Positions 23,438-34,862 of a stretch of 64,000 nucleotides of DNA are shown here, piece by piece. How positions within the stretch are numbered: the stretch's first letter is position 1; each line of letters opens with the position of its first letter. Both the position numbers and the translations under genes were made by a program. The DNA is taken from contig NC_081408.1 in the NCBI RefSeq assembly GCF_030272615.1, positions 399,617,889-399,681,888 on the forward strand. The letters are read 5' to 3'. The notes beneath the pieces are model-generated. The model did no database searches and had not been told where the DNA came from. It saw only the letters and a list, made by a program, of their open reading frames with translations. Source of the stretch: Cryptomeria japonica. Lineage: Eukaryota; Streptophyta; Pinopsida; Cupressales; Cupressaceae.

Positions 23438-24411
23438 ACTCATCATTGTTTTGGGAAGGTGGACAATATGCAAGAAGAGCCACATCAAGCACAATAGATG
23501 GAGCTATCACAAGTTCCAAACAAGGACTATGCTATAATGATGAGTCACTTTGTTTGTTACTTGGAGCTAGGATTAAAGCTTTTGAAAATTGTTTAGATAA
23601 ATCATTGTCAACATTAACATATTCATATTCATCATTTGAAATATTAGGATCAACAATATTCTCACCTATATCTTTATCAAGATTAACGAAAAATAGGAGC
23701 TCTGATAGGAATTGAACTTGAACCATCATTTGTCTTAATCATTTTGCATCTTGGAGAATTAGGTTGAGTCTCTTCATTAGGGGATTGTTGAACAAATGGT
23801 ATTATATCAAGGCTTGGTGTCTTCAGGGAAGAAGTATTTTGAGAAGCAAGTTCGCGTGCCCTCACACAATGTCTCCATTGATGTTCTCTCACACAACAGT
23901 TTGTTTTAGCTTTATCCGAAGGTTGTGAAGGTTTAGGTTCATCATGCGTAGGCTTTTTTTCTTTTTTGAAGGAAGGATGCATATGGGAAGTCTTTTAGGT
24001 TGAACAATAGGAGAGACCAACCACTTTCTTTTGTAAGACATAGGAGGTGGAATTGAACCATATAAATGATGAATAGGAGGTGTAGGAAGGAGACCGGGTC
24101 CATCATGAGGAGGAGGAATAGGTCTATCCTTAGGAGGAATAATATGTTTAGCTTTAGAAGGAGGAATATATTGATGCTTAGGAGGAAGAGATTTTGCATC
24201 CTTCGGAGGAAGAACAGACTGATCCTTAGAAGAAGGAATAGATTCTTCCTTAGGAGAAATAATATCTCTATCCTTAGGAGGAAGAATAGACTTATCCATA
24301 GGATGAGGCATATGACTATCAGTTGGAGGGAGACTAAGTGTTTGATTTATAGGTTTACTCAAGGATAATATCATCTCATTCTTCCATTTTTTATGGGATT
24401 GAAAAAGAATA
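23438..24411 (-). pseudogene. X2 proline-rich and acidic tail
   Basis: The minus-strand tail matches X1 7750-8640: ILPPKDRD/PPKxx repeats rich in Pro, Lys, Ser and Ile, then PPHDGPGLLPTP, then NCCVREH and an acidic block (SNDEYEYVNVDNDL). Frameshifts occur near 23890 and 23980, and the sequence ends at the boundary with G where X1 continues for about 40 more bases of coding. The PPK repeat (IPPKD/LPPKD) is longer here than in X1. Its function is unknown. Confidence 0.65.
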
Positions 24412-25014
24412 TCACTTATAGGTATAAGAGGTTGGAATTGTTAGGACTAAAAAATAATCAAGACAAACATCTCTTTGCCTACCTGTGGGTTGGTACATGC
24501 TATGATTAATAGTTATTATATTGTCATCAAGAGGGAATTTTAAGCATTTATGAACATAAGGGATCACTTTCATGGAAGAGAGCCAAGCATGTCCCAACTT
24601 CACCCGAAGGTGTTTCGATGTAGGAATTATTGCAAAGTTAACATCTAAAGATTTGGTACCAACCTCAACGGGAAGAGAAATAGAACCAATGGTGGGACAA
24701 GAGAAACCATCAAAGATTTTAATCACCACATCAAATTTCTCATATATCACTTGATGCAATTGTAATGTATAAAGGAATTTTTTAGTTATTACATTAACCA
24801 TACAAGTCGGATCAATAAGCACCCCTCAAGAGGGTATGCCTTTGATTCTCACATTGATATATAATGGGCCATTGGGTGCTTCAATAGTCTTACTAGGATC
24901 AAATGTAATGCATGAATCCTTAGGAGGTTCATTTTTATCAATAAGGCTCACCACATTATTAGACTCAAGGCCAAGATCATTGGGAGAGAAGGCAAGATGA
25001 TCAATCTCAATCAC
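24412..25014 (-). pseudogene. X2 degenerate protease-like region
   Basis: This region is homologous to X1 7200-7700. It contains DSCITFDPSKTIEAPNGPLY, then LIDPTCMVNVITKKF, then DGFSCPTIGSISLPVEVG and HAWLSSMKVIPYVHKCLKF. The position of the Asp-Ser/Thr-Gly triad reads Asp-Pro-Thr, and X1 has Asp-Pro-Ser, so the missing Gly is shared by both copies. A stop at about 24823 separates the two frames. The fold is protease-like, but cleavage activity is doubtful. Confidence 0.7.
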
Positions 25015-25126
25015 ATTAGTGGAATGAGAAGGTAAATGATCAGTGAAAATTTAAAGATTTTTATTAGGAGGAGCTATGGATTTGTTTCCCTTATCATTCA
25101 CACCAACGACAGATATGGTATTGTTA

Positions 25127-26449
25127 TCAATCAAAACCTAAAATCTTACTTCTCAAGGAATAACACTTTTCAATGTCATGACTGCGTTGACGATGATATT
25201 GGCAAAAAGCTTTGGAATCAAAGGAAGGTGACAAAGGCTTAGTTGCATTAATTGGTTTAATAGGGGGAAGTTTCAACACATTTATTTTTAACAATTGCAA
25301 TGTAATACTATTCAAAGATTCATTAAGAGGAGTGAATTATTTTCTAAAGTATTTGGACACAGGAGGCACACCTGTTGCGACTGCTACTTGAGTGTTGTTT
25401 TCATTGAACTTGATGAATCCCTTATTTAGTTTGAACTTCGCAAAAGGTTGTTGAGCAATTTCACTTTTATCATTCGGATCCATTGAAGATGATTGTTCCA
25501 ATTGACTCACGATAAGGTGATAATTTTGAAGTACCACACACAATTGCACAAAGGAATTAAACTCTAAAAAGAGAAGTTTATCCCTAATATCTTTTTGCAA
25601 ATTAGAAATGAAAATTCTTTGAATATCTTGATCAGGCACATGAAAAGAAATTTGAGAATACAAATGCTTATATCTACTAATAAAATCAATCACTTTTTCT
25701 TTAACACCTTGCTTGCAATGCATCAAATCAGTCAAAGTAATCTTAGGACCAGTATTATTGTAAAATTGTTGAATGAAAGCATTAGCCAATTTTTGAAAAG
25801 AGGTAATGGAATAAGAAGTTAAATAACAATACCATTGCAAAGCTTTATCCCTTAGTGTTCTAGTAAACAATTTAGCCAATAATTGTTGGTCATGAGCAAA
25901 GTCACTACACAAACTTTGAAATGTTATAACATGAGTTAAAGGATCACCTTTTCCATTGTAGAGCTCCAATTAAGGAACTTATACATGTTTAGGAGAGACA
26001 ACTAAAACAATGTCATTGGATAATGGGGTCGCTACATCAAATGTGGACACATTATACCTAGATTGATTTATGGAAGTGATTTGTTGTTGTTTGGGCTAGA
26101 TTATTGATGGTAGCTTCGGTAGAAGGATTGAAATTGGACATGTTGGATTGAGGAGGGGTAACATTGTTGAATGAAGGAAGGGATTGAGAAAAAAGAGGGA
26201 TATTGTTATATGAAGGTGGGGTTTGAGAATAAGGAGGTAGAACACTATTGTAGGTAGTTATTGGAGAAGATTGGGTAACAAATGAGAGGCTTGTAGGAGG
26301 AGGTATGAAGGAATTATGATTAAAGGAGTTTCCTCCTTGACTAACATTTGTAGGTATGACATTTTGTGTAGAGGTTAGCCATGATGTTAAATGTAAAAGT
26401 GGGAAGACTATCCATAGGGGTAGTCAAAGGAATGGAATGATTAATTTGA
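25127..26449 (-). pseudogene. gag: X2 gag core
   Basis: The minus-strand gag body contains MELYNGKGDPLTHV, LFTRTLRDKALQWY, ITSFQKLANAFIQQF and GVKEKVIDFISRYKH, and ends in a Cys/His cluster (CQYHRQRSHDIEKC) at about 25160-25210. It is open over 25337-25969, with small interruptions on both sides. 25970-26449 is the Ser/Asn/Pro-rich N-terminal portion, carried up to the copia A insertion. The counterpart is X1 5941-7059. Gag would form the particle. Confidence 0.8.
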
Positions 26450-27828
26450 TGAAACAACTCTGATTCCGGGCAGAGAATTGAGAGGGGGGGTGAACCATTT
26501 GTCTCAAAACTTACACAATTAAAACTTATTCTTAGATCTGGTAATTAACCATGAAAGCATAAATCAACAACACATCAACAACACACATAACACCAAGATT
26601 TTTGACGTGGAAAACCCGGTCAAGGGAAAAACCATAATGGGAACCTACCCACAATATGATGATACTCTGTTAGAAGTATTAGAAATATTACAATGGGAAA
26701 CACACATGCATTCAGCCACACTGCCTAGAGCTCACTGCTCAAAAACAACAAGGGATACAACCCAGGGAAGACTCATTCTCTTACAAATAGTTTTGGATCA
26801 CATCTGGAAGATCATGAACTAAAAATTAGAATCTCCTTAATGCTTGGTTACAATTCTGGTTAAGCACATAACAACTTTCTTCTTCCCACATTTCTTCTTT
26901 GCTTCCAAAAGATGTTTACATTTAGTGCACATATATTATAATTCTCATCCATACACACACTCAATTACAAAGATATTACATTCATTTATACATGACATCA
27001 ACCTTGTGAAGATCATCAAGGTTGGCTCACCACTTAATTACAAAAATATAGGCACACACACTATAATATCACATGCAGATGAAGCAATGCCAGATAAGAC
27101 ATAACATAGACACAAATCTACCACCTCGAACATGCTACACCTCCGAGAATTATGCATCAAACATCCACAACATGCTACAATCATCCGGTTAGCCAAGAAC
27201 CGAATAACACGAACATACCAAAGAAAATTATCAATTACGAGCTCGACAATCAATGCATACCACCAACACAAAAGGCACATGATCCAAAAACATCCACAAG
27301 CATCAAGAATTACCACAGAAACATCCAATCCAACTCAAATTACTAGAATCATCATTATCACTATACCGAACCTCAAGAATACAAATTGCAATGACTGTCA
27401 ACTTGGAAAAATCACTTGCGAAGCTCCAAAACACAAATCAACTGAATTGAAGATATAGATAAATGTCCTAAACATAATTCCAAATCCACAGATCAAGATA
27501 TTATAATGCAGAGCAATGTAGATCAAAATATTGAACATTGTCATCACTGAACAACAAAAAAAATGGCCACAACATTGATACTCATAGCTCACTCAAATTT
27601 TCATGCGGACCTCTGAAAAATTACACTGAATCATCTATACACAACCCTCTAAAAACCCTTTAATCCATAAACTCTAATCATCATCATGCTGAACAAACTA
27701 ATCCACTCAACACTGCATCATTGTCACAGACAAAGATAAATGTTGACATCAATGACAACACATCTCTCAAACATCCTCAAATATATCTCAAGCACATATT
27801 TGCAACATACTACCAACAATCTCCAACA
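26450..27828 (-). repeat. A 3' LTR (complete)
   Basis: This 1379-bp LTR, read on the minus strand, starts TGTTGGAG at 27828 and ends TTTCA at 26450. Its first 1167 plus-strand bases align with 38920-40091 at the other end of A (shared ACAATATGATGATACT, CATCAACCTT...GAAGATCATCAAGG and AACTTGGAAAAATCACTTGC). Confidence 0.85.
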
Positions 27829-27975
27829 ATCTCCCCCTTTTTCATTGATGGCAACATATGATGTGAAAAACAATTAGTGACAAATAAATCAACAACTCTC
27901 TCATATTATTCTCCCCCCTTACATGGCTCTCTCCCAACATAGTTTTTCACATGAAGCTCTCCCCCTTTGACATCA
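27829..27975 (-). other. A polypurine tract and second purine run
   Basis: The minus strand reads AAAAAGGGGGAGAT immediately before the LTR start (27829-27842). A second GTCAAAGGGGGAGAG lies at about 27957-27971. Both follow a CATTGATG-type phrase. 27976-28140 between them and pol is non-coding. Confidence 0.7.
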
Positions 27976-28129
27976 ATGGAAAAGGCACATATTTTCACTA
28001 CAAAACTGAATTACTGACTACTCCTCCTGAGTAGTAGCCTCCACTAATCAATCCAAATCACAAGATATGACTATGAAATGCACCAGACTAATGAATACCA
28101 ATGCATCTTAGTTCTGATCAAGAGGGGAA

Positions 28130-28240
28130 ATCACCCCTAACTTCCCTTTGTGATACTAAAAAGTAAGGCTTCATGAAAATATCTGCAATTTGTTCCTTAG
28201 TAGGCACATACTTCAATTTGACTTCCTTCTCATTTACCTT
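28130..28240 (-). pseudogene. A pol, C-terminal end of RNase H
   Basis: Minus-strand translation gives EVKLKYVPTKEQIADIF followed by a short tail, the typical end of copia RNase H. It is separated from the rest of the domain at 34863 by insertion B, whose target duplication ACCTT lies at 28236-28240 and 34863-34867. Confidence 0.85.
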
Positions 28241-29018
28241 TATTAGACGCAATGACTATCCCAAAGACACTAAGAGGGGGGGTGAATTGGTGTCTAACCG
28301 GTTGATTGAATATTTAAACTTATTTATAACTTTGCAACCCAAAACAGTGTATCGGTAAATACGAATTAATGTAGTAAACACAAATAACAGAGACAACATC
28401 GAAACATAACATAACACAAGATATTTTAACGAGGAAACCCAGTGTGGGAAAAACCTCGGTGGGATTTGTGACCCACAATATTTACTCACTGGCCAATGAA
28501 TAAATACTACTTACAATAGGGGCCCACACATGCAGGAAGGCAAACAACCTAGAGCTCGCTACTCAATGAAGAGTCTCACTGACTACAAAATGGATAATTA
28601 GATCCAATACAATGTACTGCTCAAAATAGCATCTCTAATGCCTGGTTTAGTACCAGTTTAAGCTCAGATGGATACCTTAACCAAAAACCTTCGTTGCTAC
28701 TAAACAATTATCTTCTTCCATACATATCATACATCTCTCCTACTACAAAATGACTTAAGAGATCTCATACTTATTTGAGTCTTTACTATATACCAAGTTG
28801 GCTTACAAAAGATAATTATATTACAATAAACAAAAGTTCATCCCATGTCGGCTTGAGTGTCGGTATGCTTTGTTGCCGGTGAAATCTAAATGTCGGTGTA
28901 AGCACCTGCTGGTGCCGGTACCTGCCGGTGCATGAAGAAACTTGTTGCCGGTTGGTTGCTAGTTGGTTGCCATCAATGACAACATCAACTATTCTCATTA
29001 GAGTTTATAATGCCAACA
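28241..29018 (-). repeat. B 3' LTR
   Basis: This 778-bp LTR begins (minus strand) TGTTGGCATTATAAAC at 29018. It closely matches 34086-34862, including the block around 28380-28470 (ACAAGATATTTTAACGAGG) and the CCGGT-rich block around 28860-28960. Confidence 0.92.
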
Positions 29019-29034
29019 ATCTCCCCCTTTGGCC
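29019..29034 (-). other. B polypurine tract
   Basis: The minus strand reads CCAAAGGGGGAGAT directly before the LTR. 29035-29223 between it and the stop of the long frame is non-coding. Confidence 0.8.
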
Positions 29035-29223
29035 TTTATGACAACACTCATGAGAAAAATCCAAAACTGCTATCCAAAAATATGTGCTCCCCCTGAGCAA
29101 GTGATCTCCTTTGTACATGCATTTTTCTCTCCTCTACTCCCCCTTTGACATCAATGATAGAGGATGTCATAATCAAAGAGTACAAAGATGCTACCTCATC
29201 GCCTGTAACCGGTTGGTTACAAT

Positions 29224-32200
29224 CTAAAAGATGTCCGCCAAAACTAGGTTCAGACTCTGCATAAACTTGTTGCTGTCAGTTAGAGTTGCCTCAGTCTGTT
29301 GGATCAAACCAGTGAGATAGTGTATTTGCTGCTTCGGTGATCATTCTCCTTGAACTGTTGCCTTAGATAATTCAACCCATTGAGTAATGAGACTGTCCAA
29401 TTTTGGACCAAGTGTTCTTTTGAGTTCTCGTGCTTTAGACCTTATACTTGATTTCTCTTTCTCAAGTTTCTCTAACTTCTCCTTAAAAACTGCCATTTCT
29501 TGCTCAAAAATTGAGATAAGTCCCAAAGAACCTATCATATTGTTTGCAATATCACCGATTTCTTTTTCTGTCTTCTTGATTTCCTCATCAATATCCTCTG
29601 TCAAACATTGAGGTTTACATGCTTCTCTATATAACTCCTTATACTCCAAAATTGTAAAATTAAGTATCGGTAAAAGTGTGTCCAAGTGATCGGTACAATT
29701 CTTTATAGTGTTCTCAAAGAATGTATTTTTCTCTTTGCAAACTCTCTCCTTAATGGTATCCTCATTCACCTTATCTATAGTTATGACATTTTCAGCAATG
29801 AATTTGGACAATGTGTCCAATTTACCTAAAGAATCATTAATGTGATCTATCTGATAGTTAGGTTCAATCATTTTCAAGATAAGTAATGTGTTATGAATAG
29901 CCTTAAATACTAAGGCATTGCAATCAGTTATCCTCTTAATGGAATCCAATAGAACATTTGTTATGTTAGTCGCTCTAAATTCTCCCGTTGATGTTCTTGA
30001 ATCTACTATGGATTTCTTTTCAACAGTTGTTTGCCCAATTAGCTTCACTATTTCTTCCTTATTTCCATCAGTTGCTTCCATTTTACTTATATTTTCTACC
30101 GATGGATTTGTCTATGTATGTACCTCTGCCTTTGATGGTTTCTCAGTCTGATTAAGTACCTCTACAACTGCCGGTTTCCCAGACTCAACATGAACCTTTG
30201 CCTCAAATTGTTTCTCAGTTTGTACAGCTGTCAGTTTCTCTGATTCATGTTGCTCTGTGTTAGTTACCTTATCCTCTATAGGTTTCTCAGTTTCTGGTTT
30301 CTTAGCTCGTGTCGATATCCTAGTTTCCTAAGAGTCAACAGTGTGTGCTGGTATCTCAGAGATCTTATTGTCCTTAACATCATCTGTCTTAACCTCTACA
30401 ATCTCTTTATCCACAACAATGTTTATATCTTGTGTATCCACATTCATGGTAAAAAGTATTTCTGACTTTGGGTTAGTATCATCATGAGTTATACCTTCCG
30501 TAGCCATATCTGGTGGATTAGCTGTGTGTACCAGTGATGTTGAAGTTAATGGAGGGGTGTCCTGAGGTGGCAGAGGGATGTTATCTGTTACTTTTATAGC
30601 AGGTGCACCACCTACTTTACCTTTTACCTTGTCTTTCTGATATACCTTGAATGTCTTGTCCACTTTCAGTTTGTTCCTTTCCTCTTGCTTTTCCTTTTCA
30701 ACAAAAAGTATGTCCCATTTATTTGCAGTCTCATCAGCAATCTCCTTAACCCTTCCAACCATCAGGCTTACTTGTCAGTGCCCACTGACAAATATTGACT
30801 GGTTAGCTTCAGATATAAGCTCATCTATCTCTTCCTTAGAGTTTACCGGATGTACAACCAAAAGTGCTTCAACTTTCAACTTCTTATCAAGTTCCATTAC
30901 TGATAGTCATTTGGCCTCAAGTCTCAGATAAAGATAATTAGGTAAAACATCCATAACCTCAATCAAATCTTTCTTGTAAATATCCAAATGTAGAATAATG
31001 CTTTCTTATATTGTGTCCCTGTAAGAATCTTTAAAAGAATGATACCATTTATTTATATTTTCCAGATTTCCTTCATGTGTTATTTCATTCAGTGGATCAT
31101 CCAATGTAGGGGTAACCGGTGTCTGTCTCTTCTTGGGTTTAAGTTTCTTTTGCGGTTCCATAACTGCCTGTTGTTTCTTTCTCTGTGTTATGGTTTTCTT
31201 AGGAGAAAGAGAAGGTACTGGTGGGGTTTTCCTTTTCCTTTCCACTCTCTTAAACTCAGTACCCTTGCCACTGTCGGTATCAGAAGATGTCACAACTGGT
31301 GAAACATGTGCTTCTGGTTCCAGTCCTTCAAGTTCACTAGCTGATATACCACTGATTTTTATGACATTTTCCTTAATTTCACTGGCCTTCTTAGATGCAT
31401 CTCTGATAAAATTTTCTCTTCTTTTTCTCCTCTTTTGCATAGATACATTACTCTCAATGGTTTCAACACTACCAAAGAATTTCTCAGATGGCTCCCTAGG
31501 TGCATCGAGTAGGGCTTTTGCATATGTTTCCAAAACAGGTAGGTCTACCCCATAACCCATCTCAGTAACCCAAATAGTTTTAGGGCTTACTGCTTCCTTC
31601 CAAGTCTCATCTCTTTTAATAACAAAATAGATTTGTTTGTCATACTTATCAACTATGCTCTACGGTAACCTCTCTTTATCTCTCATCTTAGTTTGAAAAG
31701 ATTTAAAGTAGTTTGCAATATTCTTATCACAGTCAGTGCCCATACCGGTGAAAGCTTTCTGAATCTATTTGCCTACCGAGATGTCATAACCAAAATCTTT
31801 GTGACCTATGTTGGGTATCTCTTTGGTAAAGTATAGCATCAAGCATACTAGTAGGTTCCCAAAATGGAAAGTACCTTTCTTATCTCCCTTAATCTTCTTC
31901 AAATTGTCAATCAGTTCATCTTTAAGCCATTCACAAACATCAATCTTAGCATTATTGTTCACCATCTCATATGCACTGTGAATACAAAGGTTAGAAACCG
32001 AATTCAGTCTATTTGCATGTGTTTCTTTATATCCAAGTATCATACTCACATATCTTACACTTATATCCTTAACATCATTGACTTCAAGTGATTTGCTATC
32101 AGATGTGACTTCGGTTAAGCTTGTCACACTCTTGTTAGGTATTTTCTTGGTTTTATCAGGTCTACTATCGGTTGAAGGTAAACTAGTAATTGCCTTAATT

Positions 32201-32610
32201 GCTTCCTTGGTTATCTTGCAAATAGACTCTAACCACATGAACTCTCCATGGACTCTGCTCAGTACAAGTCGTACAACTTCCTTTGGAAATTTACGAATGC
32301 TCGGTATTTCTACAAAACCTAAGTCTTCCACAATCTTATGTTCAGGTTTAATTGCACCTTGTTCAGCGATAATAACCTCATTAAACATTTTCCTCAAATC
32401 CTCAGTCCCTAGGTCTTCTATGTTGCAATGTATGTAGATTCTAGGGTCTTCAACAAATGCTACACCTTTTGGAATTTTTGAAAAAGCTCCTACAGAATCA
32501 TCCTGCTTTGCAATCTTGGGGATAATTTTAAACACGGGTCTAGGGTGTTTGATGTTTTCAACAATGGTAGGGTTTGCAATAAAATCAGGAACAGAAGGTG
32601 AGGTTGCCAT
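29224..32610 (-). pseudogene. B long accessory frame (~1,128 codons), family-unknown protein
   Basis: From ATG at 32610 to TAG at 29224-29226 one minus-strand frame is kept, broken only by point stops (for example near 31765, 31640, 31006, 30900, 30775, 30330 and 30115). The first 300 residues form a folded-looking domain with an internal block LIDNLKKIKGDKK, then FHFGNLLVCLMLYFTKEI. The middle is basic (KRRKRRENF; KKLKPKKRQTP) and may hold nuclear signals. Then come acidic, Lys/Glu/Val/Pro-rich repeats, and the last 250 residues are a long coiled coil (KEKLEKLEKEKSSIRSKARE). The KGD-HF block also occurs in the frame inside solo LTR F. It is not gag, protease, integrase or reverse transcriptase by any motif I can see. 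32611-32914 upstream is a short spacer. Confidence 0.75.
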
Positions 32611-32914
32611 TTCAAAAGATAAATACCTCTTAACCAAAATTCTCTAAATGCTTGAAAGTCACTTCGCAACTTCGCCTTAGAATGCTTTTGCTCAGTTTTG
32701 CACTCTCTGAATGTTTGAATGCTCGGTGAGTCAAAAATGAGGTATTTCCAGTGCTTTATAGCCAAAAAGGTTCTTTAAAACCGCATTAAATGCTTGTTGG
32801 TTAAGTGAAAACTTAACACATCTGCCGGTAAAGAAGAAGTGTATCTTCTCACCATCAACCGAGGGTAGAATGCATGATTTTCAACTTGCTGCAATACCCC
32901 CTAAGGATTATTCC

Positions 32915-34013
32915 TTAGTTAGATGAAGAATCTCCTATTGGTGGAGAGTTACTTTGTTCTACCGGTGCAGAGATAGATTCATCAACTCTCTGATCTCCCT
33001 TCTTAATCCATTGTTTTGAAAATTCTCTCTTTATTTCAATTACCTTTTCTTTTCCCTTCACACTAGATCCTTTATTGTTCGCCGGTGTAGTCTTGCTTTT
33101 ACAGAATTTTGCAATATGCCCAATCTTGTTACATGCATAACAAGTTACATTATTCCTCTGAATAGCCTTTCCATATCCTTGACCGGTTTGTGATTTGCAT
33201 TGATTAGATAAATTCCCAAATCTACCACAAACATAGCATTTCACATTCATTCTGCAATTTTCTGAATTATGACCAACTTTATTGCATTTGGAACATTGAC
33301 CAGTATTCTAATTATTTCTAAATCTACACTGATTTGCTCTATGACCATATTTGTTGCAATTGAAACATTTCCCATTAAATTTATAATCATTAGGTTGTCT
33401 TACCGGTTTACTGTGATCATGATTGTTTGCAGTCCCGAAACTTTCTCCATGTTCAAATCCAAGTCCAATTGTATCTCCATCAGGTTTTTGTCTTTTCAGC
33501 ATGTCATCAAGTCTTTATGAACTTCTCTTGAATTTTTCTTTGTGTCATTTGCAGTAATCAACTCATTTTCCAGAATTCCAACTTGTCTTGTAAGCTCCTC
33601 TTTATCATGTTGCATGTGAATCAGATCCGTCTTTAGCATATCATTTTCATGACAAAGTCTCAGATTTTCATTTCTTGCATCATTAAGTCTCCTAGTCAAA
33701 TCTTCTTCATTCTTCTTCCTCTCTTCAATATCCTTACATAGACTCATAGTCGTATCTTGCATTTCATTCCTCATGTTAGTGTTCTCTTGCCTCAACTTAT
33801 TTGCAATGTCTCTAAGAGTTTCCTTTTCATCATCATCATTCTATATTTTCTCATGAAGTTCTTTTCTCTTATTTTGTGCTATAACCAAGTTCTCCTGAAG
33901 TCCTTTAATGAATTCCTGTGTAGTCCTCAGATCATCTTCAAGTTTGATATTCTTCAATTTTTCTGCATCAAAATCTTCAAGAGCTCCTTCCAACTGTTTT
34001 CTTAAATTCTCCA
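32915..34013 (-). pseudogene. B gag-like coiled-coil protein with four zinc knuckles
   Basis: It starts MENLRKQLEGALEDFDAEKL at 34013, just after the primer-binding site. The first 180 residues are heptad-rich coiled coil (KNEEDLTRRLNDARNENL). Four Cys/His knuckles follow: CFNCNKYGHRANQC, CSKCNKVGHNSENC, CYVCGRFGNLSNQC and CYACNKIGHIAKFC. The third has Asn in place of His. The end is basic, then Ser/Pro-rich. A TAG near 33841, a frameshift near 33497 and a stop near 33308 break it. The standard copia gag fold region (as in A 38370-38870) appears to be replaced by coiled coil. It would bind RNA and form or join the particle. Confidence 0.75.
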
Positions 34014-34067
34014 TTTGTATCGGTTTCAGAATCTTCCTCAAGATGTTAGGCTTTTGTAGATAGAGGA

Positions 34068-34083
34068 CTAGGCCCTGATACCA
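34068..34083 (-). other. B primer-binding site (tRNA-iMet type)
   Basis: The minus strand reads TGGTATCAGGGCCTAG two bases after the 5' LTR. It matches the plant initiator methionine tRNA site (TGGTATCAGAGC) with one change. Confidence 0.85.
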
Positions 34084-34085
34084 AT

Positions 34086-34862
34086 TGTTAGACGCAATTA
34101 CAGTCCCAAAGATACTGAGAGGGGGGGGGGGTGAATCAGTGTCTAACCAATTGATTGAGTATTTAAACTTATTTATAACTTTGCAACCCAAAACAATGTA
34201 CCAATAAATAAGAATTAATGCAGTAAACACAAATAACAGAGACAACATAGAAACACACCATAACACAAGATATTTTAACGAGGAAACCCAGTGTGGGAAA
34301 AACCTCAGTGGGATTTGTAACCCACAATATTTACTCATTGGCCAATGAATAAATACTACTTACAATAGGGGCCTGCACATGCAGGAAGGCCAACAACCTA
34401 GAGCTCACTGCTCAATTAAGAGTCTCACTAACTACAAAATGGATAATTAAATCCAATACAATGTACTGCTCAAAAACAACATCTCTAATGCCTAGTTTAG
34501 TACCGATTTAAGCTCAGATAGATACCTTAACCAAAAACCTTTGCTGCTACTAAACAATTATCTTCTTCCATACATATCATACATCTCTCCTACTACAAAA
34601 TGACTTAAGAGATCTCATACTTATACGAGTCTTTACAATATACCAAGTCAGTTTACAAAAGATAATTATATTACAGCAAACAAAAGTTAATCCCATGTCG
34701 GCTTGAGTGCCGGTATGCTTTGTTGCCGGTGAAATTTGAATGTCGGTGTAAGCGTCTGTTGGTGCCTGCCGGTGCATGAAGAAACATGTTGCCGGTTGGT
34801 TGCCAGCTGGTTGCCATTAATGAAAACATCAACTATTCTCATTAGAGTGTATAATTCCAACA
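34086..34862 (-). repeat. B 5' LTR
   Basis: This 777-bp LTR starts TGTTGGAATTATACAC at 34862 (minus strand) and ends TCTAACA at 34086. It is followed outside by ACCTT. Confidence 0.92.

Larger units (their letters stand above)
28241..34862 (-). mobile_element. B: non-autonomous copia-like LTR element (TSD ACCTT)
   Basis: This 6622-bp minus-strand element lies inside the pol of A. LTRs are 28241-29018 and 34086-34862, with target duplication ACCTT on both sides. A primer-binding site for initiator tRNA-Met and a GGGGGAGAT purine tract match those of A, as do the TGTTGG LTR start and parts of the LTR. It encodes a coiled-coil and zinc-knuckle gag-like protein and one long unrelated frame of about 1,128 codons, and no protease, integrase or reverse transcriptase. 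It would depend on a copia relative for transposition. Confidence 0.88.

Noticed and set aside
27132-27458. Plus-strand frames in the A LTRs (also 39702-40082)
   Set aside because: The Asn/Thr/Ile/His-rich translation reflects AC-rich LTR DNA; the element is on the other strand.
28240-28300. A G-rich run in both B LTRs and similar runs in the A LTRs, as a possible G-quadruplex
   Set aside because: Only one G-run is present at each site, so no four-tract quadruplex can form within it.
29387-32437. Plus-strand frames opposite the B accessory gene (for example 31133-31555, 32078-32437)
   Set aside because: They are antisense shadows of the long minus-strand frame, hydrophobic because of the reverse complement of Lys/Glu codons.
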